Part shown: positions 1 to 5,712 of the stretch, piece by piece
Layout: each line of letters starts with the position of its first letter
Position numbering within the stretch: position 1 is the first letter of the stretch
NCBI GenBank assembly: GCA_023265355.1
Contig: JAHFTZ010000096.1
Location: 425 to 7,820, forward strand
Length of the DNA: 7,396 nt
Reading direction: 5' to 3'
Source of the DNA: Terriglobus sp.
GTDB taxonomy: Bacteria; Acidobacteriota; Terriglobia; Terriglobales; Acidobacteriaceae
Program-made: the position numbers and the translations under genes
Notes under the pieces: generated by a model
The model's input: the letters and a program-made list of their open reading frames with translations, nothing else
Databases searched by the model: none
Told to the model about the DNA's origin: nothing

Positions 1-1056
1 TTTCATGTGCACGACTGGCAGACGTCGATGGTCAGTGTGCTTCTTCGTTCCGTCTATTATTTCGATCCCGTTCTGCGCAAGGTTCCCAGCGTGTTGACGA
101 TTCATAACGCAGGCTACCAGGGCTGGTTTCCGCCAAAGACGATCGAGACGCTTCTGCTGCCGTGGGACATGTTCACCTTCACCAAGCTGGAGCAGAACGA
201 CACGCTGAACTTCCTCAAGGGCGGTGCGGTCTATTCCGACGCTCTTACGACAGTCAGCCAGACCTACGCGAAGGAGATCCAGACCTCTGAGTTCGGCAAT
301 GGTCTGGAGGACACTTTCCGTCAACGCAGCGGCGATCTCTTTGGGATTTTGAACGGTGTCGACTACGCCGAATGGGACCCGGCCACGGATCGCAATATCG
401 CGGCGCATTACACGCCGGAGGATCTCTCCGGAAAGAAGGCATGCCGTCGCGATCTGCTGCACGCCTTTGGCCTCGATCACGTCAGCGAAGAGACGCCGGT
501 GCTCGGCATCGTTTCGCGCCTGGCCACGCAGAAGGGCCTGGATTTTGTGGCGCAGATTGCGGATGAGTTAGTTAAGGAAGATATTGCACTTGTAGTGCTT
601 GGGAATGGCGAAGAGTATTATGAGCGCCTGTTTTCGGAGCTTGCAGAGCGGTACCCCGACAAGGTGCGCGTACAGATCAAGTACGACAACGTCGTCGCGC
701 ACAAGATCGAAGCGGGCGCGGATATCTTTCTGATGCCCTCACGCTACGAACCCTGCGGCCTGAACCAGATCTACTCCCTCAAGTACGGCACCGTGCCGGT
801 CGTCCGAGCGACGGGCGGGCTGGAAGATACCATCGACGAGCAGCACGACGGTGGTGGGAACGGCTTCAAGTTCTGGGGATACAACGCGTGGGACTTCTTC
901 GATGCGATCAAGCGCGCTCTCGCCACGTTCCGCAACAAAGAACAGTGGGAGGCGATGATGCGTCGCGGCATGGCGGAGAACCATGACTGGGAAGGCAGCG
1001 CGAAGGCTTACGTCGAAGTCTATGAGCGGGTGGTGGAGCGCCGTGCGTGGTCCTGA
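1..1056 (+). CDS. glgA: Glycogen synthase (ADP-glucose type, GT5), C-terminal part; 5' end cut by window edge
   Basis: This enzyme transfers glucose from ADP-glucose to the non-reducing end of a growing alpha-1,4-glucan in the cytoplasm, the elongation step of glycogen synthesis. The frame is open from base 1, so about 351 residues are seen of a protein normally near 480-500; the missing part would hold the N-terminal KTGGL nucleotide-sugar motif. Visible GT5 hallmarks, counted from base 1, are HVHDWQT (2-8), TIHNAGYQG (33-41), GILNGVDYAEWDP (115-127), VSRLATQKG (171-179, including the conserved Arg and Lys that contact the ADP-glucose phosphates) and SRYEPCGLNQIYS around Glu250, the equivalent of the catalytic-site Glu of E. 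coli GlgA, followed by KYGTVPVVRATGGLEDT. The GTG at base 7 is internal, not a start. The gene ends with TGA, 11 bases from the stop of the convergent permease gene, with no convincing terminator between them. The identification is very secure. Confidence 0.96.
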   Translation, partial: FHVHDWQTSMVSVLLRSVYYFDPVLRKVPSVLTIHNAGYQGWFPPKTIETLLLPWDMFTFTKLEQNDTLNFLKGGAVYSDALTTVSQTYAKEIQTSEFGNGLEDTFRQRSGDLFGILNGVDYAEWDPATDRNIAAHYTPEDLSGKKACRRDLLHAFGLDHVSEETPVLGIVSRLATQKGLDFVAQIADELVKEDIALVVLGNGEEYYERLFSELAERYPDKVRVQIKYDNVVAHKIEAGADIFLMPSRYEPCGLNQIYSLKYGTVPVVRATGGLEDTIDEQHDGGGNGFKFWGYNAWDFFDAIKRALATFRNKEQWEAMMRRGMAENHDWEGSAKAYVEVYERVVERRAWS

Positions 1057-1067
1057 ATTTCGGAAAG

Positions 1068-2495
1068 TTAGTTCCCGACTTTTGAAGCAGACCGTTTAAC
1101 CCATAGGAAGACGGGAACTCCCGCCAGGATCGCCAGCGTTCCGAAGAGGGAGTTCCTCGGTTCGGCCTTGAACGAAAAGACGACAAGCACCACGGCTGAC
1201 AGTATGAAGAGCACCGGCACGACAGGGTAGCCAGTGACGCTATACGGGCGTCGTGCAGTGTCTCGTTTACGAAAGACAAAGACGGTGCTGGCTGCGAGAC
1301 CGTAGAAGACCCACTCCGAGAAGATGGCCAGCGAGAAGAGCGCCTGGAACTTCCCGATCATAAATAAGAGAAGCGTTGCCAGAGTTGCCTGAAGCAGAAG
1401 CGCATTCGCGGGTGTCTGGAAGCGTGGATTGACGCGTGCGATAGAAGGGAAGAAGAGGCCGTTCCGCGCGGCGGCAAAGGGAACGCGCGCTCCTGAAAGC
1501 GAAGAGCCGACCAATGTGGCTGTGATGCTGACGGCCATGCCGATGGAGACGAGACCTGCCCCCCATGGACCGACGATCAGCCGAAGTGCATCTGCGGCGG
1601 GACGGTCCGCGGCAGCCAGAGAGGCTGCGGGCAGGACATACTGAATCGCTGCGTTGGTAAGCATGTAAAGTGCCCCGACGAGTGCGACTCCACCAATAAG
1701 GGCGAAGGGAAGATTTCGCTGAGGGTTGCGGACTTCTCCCGCAACGGCTGCGACATCCGACCATCCATCGTAAGCCCAGAGCGCGGCGATGAGCGCGATC
1801 ATGAATCCCGAAAAGCCGCCGTTCGCGCCTGTGTAGAGAGTCGAGAAATTGTGCCAGTGGCCGAGCGGACCTGCGGCGACGAAACAGACTCCCGCGATAA
1901 TGACGATGAGCAGGATCTTGAGCCAAGTGAGAGCCACCTGCACATCGCCTGCTTTGCGTGTTCCGACAATGTCGAGCAGAGTTACGGCCCAGGTAGCACC
2001 GATGGCGACGACCGTTCCCCACGTTAGATGGAGAAATGCTGGGTTATTAAAAAAGCTGAAGAGCGCGAAGGTCGCCAGCGTGCGCGTAAGTCCGGCGACG
2101 ATGGATGCGAGCGAAGCGGGTTTGGAGACGATGAAGTTCGTCCACATGTAGAGAAAGCCAGTGAGGTCGCCATAGGCTTCGCGAAGGAAGGCGTACTCTC
2201 CGCCGTAGTGTGGCCGCGCAGCCGCGATCTCGGCGTAGGTCATCGCTCCGAAGAGCGAAAGCAGGCCACCGAGGATCCAGACGGCATAGACCATCGTCGA
2301 AGAACCGACTGCCGCCATCATCTCGCGCGGTACGAGAAAGATGCCGGATCCAATGATGATGCCAACGACCATGGCAGTCGCATGCCATACGTTTAGGACG
2401 CGCGGGAGTTCGCCCTGCTCGCCCGGAGTGAGCGGTGGGTGAATGGGAGGAATGGTTGAGATCAGCTTAGGCATGCGGTGGTTGGAGGTTAGCAT
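1068..2495 (-). CDS. APC-superfamily amino-acid permease, about 12 transmembrane helices
   Basis: The 475-residue product is an inner-membrane secondary transporter of the APC superfamily, probably an amino-acid/polyamine permease; the substrate cannot be read from the sequence. After a proline-rich cytoplasmic N-terminus (about residues 1-35), the first helix carries GIIIGSGIF (45-53), the unwound glycine-rich substrate-binding motif of APC/LAT-type carriers. Alternating hydrophobic stretches to the C-terminus fit 12 helices, and the length is typical. The amphipathic region GLTRTLATF and the loop with SSLSGARVPFAAARNGLFF (after the predicted eighth helix) are also typical of the family. The ATG at 2495 gives the longest product but has only GAGG one base upstream, which is too close to be a good Shine-Dalgarno site. 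A second ATG at 2474 has no better site. The gene lies 21 bases downstream of the exported-protein gene on the same strand, so co-transcription and perhaps translational coupling are likely. It ends in TAA, tail-to-tail with glgA. Confidence 0.93.
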   Translation of the reverse strand: MLTSNHRMPKLISTIPPIHPPLTPGEQGELPRVLNVWHATAMVVGIIIGSGIFLVPREMMAAVGSSTMVYAVWILGGLLSLFGAMTYAEIAAARPHYGGEYAFLREAYGDLTGFLYMWTNFIVSKPASLASIVAGLTRTLATFALFSFFNNPAFLHLTWGTVVAIGATWAVTLLDIVGTRKAGDVQVALTWLKILLIVIIAGVCFVAAGPLGHWHNFSTLYTGANGGFSGFMIALIAALWAYDGWSDVAAVAGEVRNPQRNLPFALIGGVALVGALYMLTNAAIQYVLPAASLAAADRPAADALRLIVGPWGAGLVSIGMAVSITATLVGSSLSGARVPFAAARNGLFFPSIARVNPRFQTPANALLLQATLATLLLFMIGKFQALFSLAIFSEWVFYGLAASTVFVFRKRDTARRPYSVTGYPVVPVLFILSAVVLVVFSFKAEPRNSLFGTLAILAGVPVFLWVKRSASKVGN

Positions 2496-2516
2496 GCCTC
2501 GTAGGTGTTCACTATC

Positions 2517-3944
2517 TCAATAGGCATTCAGCTGCGGCAGCGCGGCGAAGATAAAATCGCGGTCTTCCTGACTCAACTCGCTCAACAGCACCGGGGAGTC
2601 CTGCGGTCGAAGACCCTTCTGGTTGATTCGATTCATCAGGTCCCATGCCTTCGCCGGATGGGCCGGACTTGGATCTTCCGGTTCGTGCGCGGTCAGATCG
2701 TAACGCGTGAAGTCGATCACCTTCTTGGGCGTGTTCTGGTGCCAGTCTCGCAAAAGAGCCAGACGTAGACCCTTGTTCATGAACCACTCGATCTCCAGGT
2801 TGTTATAAGAGTCGCCCAGTCCCGATCCGCGTTCGATGAAGCTGTAGTTCCAGTCCTCGTTCGTTTTGTGCTGCGCTCGCCAGATCGATCCGAACTCTCC
2901 GAAGCTTACGAAGTGAACGTCGGGCCATCTCTTCTTTGTGTCGGTCACCCAACGCTCCAGGGCCGAGCAGATAAGATCCTTCCCAAACTCATGCACCATC
3001 TGGGCCTCCCAGATGTTCGTCACCCAACCGTATTGGTTGCGCACGAAGCCTTCGTTAAAGTGAATCGACTGTGTGTGCATCACTTCACGATGTCCGAGAT
3101 CGAGACCCCATCCCACGTAGGTTTCAATCGGCCCCACACCGCGCCGGCTGTTGTATCCGGTGATCTTGTGATCCAGCGCACCGCTTCTCCGTGCGCAGAG
3201 AAAGTCCATCGTCCAGCCATCCAGGTTGACGCAGTCGATGAAGTCGGACGCGCCCTGTGCCGGTTTACAGAAGTGCTCCTTGGAGGGATAGAAAGGGTAC
3301 GAGGGCGAACCGTCCGCTCCTCCGCCATCGATCGCATGCTGACTCCAGATCACAGCATGCGCCGTGTGGATATTTTCCTTCTCCGCCAGATACGCAAGGT
3401 TGTTTGCTGAAAGAAAACCACCCATGATTGCCTGTGGACGATACCCCTGCCCGACAAACTCCGAGATGATCTGAATCGCCTCCGTCATCTCGCGATTCAC
3501 TCGCTCGCGAGGCAGGTACATGGCGGGAAAATATCCGGGGAAGTAGGAGACCTCGTCGCCGAATCTCTGGTGACACTCCACCGCATAGTCCCGGATCTGG
3601 CGGAAGTTCGTTCGCTTGTCTTCCAGAGCGTTCAGCGTGAAACCCCAGGTAAGGCGGCCATCCGGGTTGGACCGTGCGAATGCCTCGCGCATGGACCGCA
3701 CACCGTCCAGCGTGTGCCATGTGGACTCGTCGCGCGCCATCAACTTCACATCGCGCGAGACCTCCCACGGCGTGGTCCGAATCATGATGCAGAAGGTCAC
3801 AAAGCGATTGCCCTTGAGTTGCACCGGACGCTGAGAGGGTTCCATCAGCTTGCTGACAGCACCCAGACCTGATGTTGCAGCCATGAGGCTGGCGCCGGTC
3901 GCAGCGGAACCGCTCAGAAGTCTTCGACGGTTGATCATTGGCAT
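2517..3944 (-). CDS. Tat-exported protein of uncharacterised family (DUF3863/DUF3864-like)
   Basis: The 475-residue product starts with a probable twin-arginine signal: positive residues and RRRLL at 6-10, then a weakly hydrophobic Ala/Gly/Ser stretch to about residue 30 and no lipobox cysteine. It should therefore be folded in the cytoplasm and exported. The mature part begins with NRFVTFCIMIRTTPWEVSRD (46-65) and contains GGFLSANNLAYLAEKE (175-190), YPSKEHFCKPAQG (219-231), FIDCVNLDGWTMDFL (235-249) and, in the C-terminal part, VSFGEFGSIWRA (346-357) and WFMNKGLRLALLRDW (387-401). From memory these match proteins labelled DUF3863/DUF3864, known mainly from Bacteroidetes. A deacetylase-like or glycosidase-like barrel is my guess from the strand-ending acidic and aromatic motifs; no activity is established. 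The start at 3944 is supported by AGGAG four bases upstream. It is first in a likely two-gene operon with the permease. Function remains unknown. Confidence 0.85.
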   Translation of the reverse strand: MPMINRRRLLSGSAATGASLMAATSGLGAVSKLMEPSQRPVQLKGNRFVTFCIMIRTTPWEVSRDVKLMARDESTWHTLDGVRSMREAFARSNPDGRLTWGFTLNALEDKRTNFRQIRDYAVECHQRFGDEVSYFPGYFPAMYLPRERVNREMTEAIQIISEFVGQGYRPQAIMGGFLSANNLAYLAEKENIHTAHAVIWSQHAIDGGGADGSPSYPFYPSKEHFCKPAQGASDFIDCVNLDGWTMDFLCARRSGALDHKITGYNSRRGVGPIETYVGWGLDLGHREVMHTQSIHFNEGFVRNQYGWVTNIWEAQMVHEFGKDLICSALERWVTDTKKRWPDVHFVSFGEFGSIWRAQHKTNEDWNYSFIERGSGLGDSYNNLEIEWFMNKGLRLALLRDWHQNTPKKVIDFTRYDLTAHEPEDPSPAHPAKAWDLMNRINQKGLRPQDSPVLLSELSQEDRDFIFAALPQLNAY

Positions 3945-3948
3945 TTTG

Positions 3949-3953
3949 CTCCT
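3949..3953 (-). promoter_or_regulatory. Ribosome-binding site of the exported-protein gene
   Basis: AGGAG reads on the minus strand four bases before the ATG at 3944. It favours that start over the second in-frame ATG two codons later (3938), which would leave a spacing of ten bases. Confidence 0.8.
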
Positions 3954-4044
3954 ACAGTGGCTTTTTCGTCTCAGCTCCAGTCAAGAGTAGTCGGAAGGAA
4001 GGAGAAGGACGGGAGGCACGCGAGATTTTCCTGCCAAATTCCCT

Positions 4045-4073
4045 TTGTGAACGTTTCTCAGGCGTGATATCTT
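4045..4073 (+). promoter_or_regulatory. Candidate sigma70-like promoter for the 7-helix membrane protein gene
   Basis: TTGTGA (4045-4050) and TATCTT (4068-4073) are 17 bases apart and each match four of six consensus positions. Transcription would start near 4080, giving a leader of roughly 58 bases before the ATG at 4138. This is a pattern match only; acidobacterial promoters are poorly defined and a chance hit is quite possible. Confidence 0.35.
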
Positions 4074-4128
4074 CCACGCATTCCGAGCATTCCATTTCCC
4101 AAGCGCACGCAACATCAATCCCCTGATC

Positions 4129-4132
4129 GGAG
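4129..4132 (+). promoter_or_regulatory. Ribosome-binding site of the 7-helix membrane protein gene
   Basis: GGAG lies five bases before the ATG at 4138 (GGAG-AAGAC-ATG), a standard spacing that fixes this start codon. Confidence 0.75.
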
Positions 4133-4137
4133 AAGAC

Positions 4138-4908
4138 ATGGCAACCGATGCCGTCTTTGTTCCTTCAACCCGCCAGCACCCTCACTACAGACCCGTAAAC
4201 AAAACCTTGGAACGGATCTTTTACAGCGGCATGGCCATTCTGCTCTGCATTTGTGTCTTTATCGGCTTCTCGCCCACGTACTTCCGCGCGGGCATGATGC
4301 ACGCGCCGCTTCCCAGCCCCATCCTTCATTTTCATGGCGCGGTCTTTACCCTCTGGATGCTGCTCTTCGTCGTGCAGGCTGCCCTTATCTCCGCCCGCCG
4401 CGTGAAGTGGCACAGGTCTCTGGGGATCATCGCCTTCTGCCTTCCGCCGATCATGATCGTACTTGGGGTAATCGCCGCAATCGATGCGCTTCATCGCGGA
4501 GTGCAGATCGGCCCCTTGGATCCGTTCGTCTCTTCTGCGATTCCACTCGTTGGCATTGCGGGTTTCACCGTTGTGATCTATGCCTCGTGGCGCGCCCGGC
4601 GCAAGCCAGATGCGCATAAGCGCTTAATCCTGATCGCGACCATAGGACTCTGTGGTGCCGCCTTCGGCCGCTTTCCCTGGGGCCGCATCGGACTTCCGCC
4701 CGCCGCGGGAGCCGTCACCGGGATCGGCGTCCTGCTGCTTCTTCTGATTGTCTACGAACTCATCTCGATCCGACGCGTCCACCGTTCGACGATGTGGGCC
4801 GCGCCTCTGGTCTTCGCGTCCGTCGCTCTCGCCGTTCCCATCGGCATGAGCCCTCCATGGCACGCCTTCGCCGGAATTCTGAGTCGGGCAGTCGGGCCGC
4901 ATCTCTAA
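4138..4908 (+). CDS. Conserved-type integral membrane protein, about seven helices, function unknown
   Basis: I do not recognise a named family with certainty. The 256-residue product has a hydrophilic N-terminus of about 27 residues and then seven hydrophobic segments near residues 29-47, 66-86, 95-115, 129-150, 162-178, 189-209 and 219-238, so it sits in the inner membrane. Several histidines lie at or near helix ends: HFHG at 64-67, WHRSLG at 91-96, DAHKRL at 158-163 and RVHRS at 213-217. The layout, with an H-x-HG motif opening helix 2 followed by Gln80 and then HR-x-LG before helix 3, resembles small uncharacterised membrane proteins such as DUF2306-like ones. Haem binding by these histidines is conceivable but is only speculation. 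A good ribosome-binding site supports the start. The gene stands alone, divergent from the exported-protein gene and convergent with the receptor gene, and ends just before a strong hairpin. Confidence 0.88.
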   Translation: MATDAVFVPSTRQHPHYRPVNKTLERIFYSGMAILLCICVFIGFSPTYFRAGMMHAPLPSPILHFHGAVFTLWMLLFVVQAALISARRVKWHRSLGIIAFCLPPIMIVLGVIAAIDALHRGVQIGPLDPFVSSAIPLVGIAGFTVVIYASWRARRKPDAHKRLILIATIGLCGAAFGRFPWGRIGLPPAAGAVTGIGVLLLLLIVYELISIRRVHRSTMWAAPLVFASVALAVPIGMSPPWHAFAGILSRAVGPHL

Positions 4909-4915
4909 AAAGAAC

Positions 4916-4941
4916 GGGCCGTCCAGAGTTCTGGACGGCCC
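4916..4941. terminator. Bidirectional intrinsic terminator between convergent genes
   Basis: A perfect 12-bp inverted repeat (GGGCCGTCCAGA at 4916-4927 and its complement at 4930-4941) is separated by only two bases, so the real loop would open to four or more. It begins 7 bases after the stop of the membrane-protein gene and ends 24 bases from the stop of the receptor gene. Read on the minus strand the hairpin is followed by GTTCTTTTT, a good U-tract, so it should work best for the receptor transcript. Read on the plus strand the tail is CTTACTGTTC, which is weaker. The position between two converging genes agrees with use in both directions. Confidence 0.88.
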
Positions 4942-4965
4942 TTACTGTTCGACTGCTACTGCGGG

Positions 4966-5709
4966 TTAGAAGTGGAAGCGGGCAGAGAGCTGAGCGACCC
5001 GAGCATCCGGAGTTTCCCCTGCAGTTCCCGACCCACCGAAGCGCGTGCTTGTGATTTGGCCGAAGGTGTTGCCGATCGTCGCATTAGGCTGTCCATAGGC
5101 AGGTGTATTGAGCGCATTGAACAGATCAGCGCGAATATCCAGAGCCATCTCACGGTAGATCGTGAACTTCTTCAGGAGGGATAAATCGACGCGGTTATAG
5201 CCGGGGCCGTAAACCACCGAACGACCGTAGCCGCCATAGGCTGCAAGGTCATTCGGTCCTGTTGCAGGATTAGGAGTAGTAAAGGCGCATGGATTGAACC
5301 ATGTGTTGACTGTCCGAGTCTGTGTCGCGCACACAGCGCCCTTTCCGGGATTGGGTAGGTTGGTACTGTTTGGATCGCCGACGCGGATGCCCTGTGACTG
5401 GCCAGCACCGTTTGTCGGATCGTTGTTAGGCTGCACAATCTGCGGTTGGCCTGTCTGCACACGGAAGAGAGTTGTGAGCGCCCAGCCTCCGATGACCGTA
5501 TCTACAAGATGGGAGTTATTCAGGTATCTGCGCCCCATTCCGAAGGGCAAGTCGTACTGCAGGTTAATGACCGCACGATGCCGTGTATCCGCGTAGGACG
5601 GACCGTAATCGTAGCCAAAGCCAAGTTGACGCCAGTTGCGATAGCCCGAACCGGATTGTCCGTTCGCTCCAAGGGGGAGGAAGGCGTCTTCAAGATTCTT
5701 CGACCAGGT
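4966..5709 (-). CDS. Receptor, downstream segment (last barrel strands) after the premature stop
   Basis: These 247 codons begin with TWSKNLEDAF directly after the TAG and continue the conserved receptor sequence through YADTRHRAVINLQYDLPFGM, WALTTLFRVQTGQP, GYNRVDLSLLKKFTIYREM and LDIRADLFNALNTPAYGQP to the final QLSARFHF. Ending on an aromatic residue is the normal signal by which outer-membrane barrels are recognised by the assembly machinery, so the true C-terminus is intact. A restart is unlikely to be useful: the first candidate start (TTG at 5550) and the following ATG have no visible ribosome-binding site, and any such product would have no signal peptide for export. Confidence 0.75.
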   Translation of the reverse strand, partial: TWSKNLEDAFLPLGANGQSGSGYRNWRQLGFGYDYGPSYADTRHRAVINLQYDLPFGMGRRYLNNSHLVDTVIGGWALTTLFRVQTGQPQIVQPNNDPTNGAGQSQGIRVGDPNSTNLPNPGKGAVCATQTRTVNTWFNPCAFTTPNPATGPNDLAAYGGYGRSVVYGPGYNRVDLSLLKKFTIYREMALDIRADLFNALNTPAYGQPNATIGNTFGQITSTRFGGSGTAGETPDARVAQLSARFHF

Positions 5710-5712
5710 CTA
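5710..5712 (-). other. Premature in-frame amber (TAG) codon in the receptor gene
   Basis: The codon sits between GCG-ACC and ACC-TGG-TCG-AAG. In related receptors this site reads as an aromatic residue followed by TWSK, so the ancestral codon was probably TAC or TAT, changed at a single base (5710). A CAG ancestor is possible by a transition but fits the family pattern less well. Confidence 0.85.

Larger units (their letters stand above)
3945..4137. other. Divergent intergenic region
   Basis: These 193 bases separate two genes transcribed away from each other, so they must contain both promoters unless one gene is read from a distant site. The left part (about 3985-4017) is a run of mostly purines on the plus strand, which becomes a pyrimidine-rich leader on the minus strand. 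I see a weak promoter for the rightward gene and ribosome-binding sites at both ends, but no convincing -35/-10 pair for the leftward gene: a TTGACT occurs on the minus strand at 3984-3979 without a matching -10 at the right distance. The short open frames crossing this stretch have no conserved features. Confidence 0.7.

Noticed and set aside
1057..1080. Terminator between glgA and the permease gene
   Set aside because: The gap between stops is only 11 bases, and the best local stem (GGAA...TTCC) has four pairs and no proper U-tract.
908..1279. A 123-codon minus-strand frame spanning the glgA/permease junction
   Set aside because: It overlaps two confident genes in other frames, and its product is rich in Arg, Ser and Pro in the way typical of shadow frames.
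1267..2022. A 251-codon minus-strand frame inside the permease gene
   Set aside because: It is an alternative frame of the same strand. The product is Arg/Ser-rich and non-hydrophobic, whereas the permease frame gives clear membrane helices.
2868..3410. A 180-codon open frame on the plus strand
   Set aside because: It lies wholly antisense to the well-supported exported-protein gene and its translation shows no recognisable domain. Long antisense frames are common in GC-rich DNA.
3985..4017. Purine-rich tract as a possible functional element
   Set aside because: It is only a composition bias of about 30 bases without repeats or symmetry, and I cannot link it to a known regulatory motif.
3938..4126. 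Possible small gene in the divergent intergenic region (plus strand, 62 codons)
   Set aside because: It starts with TTG without a ribosome-binding site, overlaps the start of the minus-strand gene, and shows no signal or domain.
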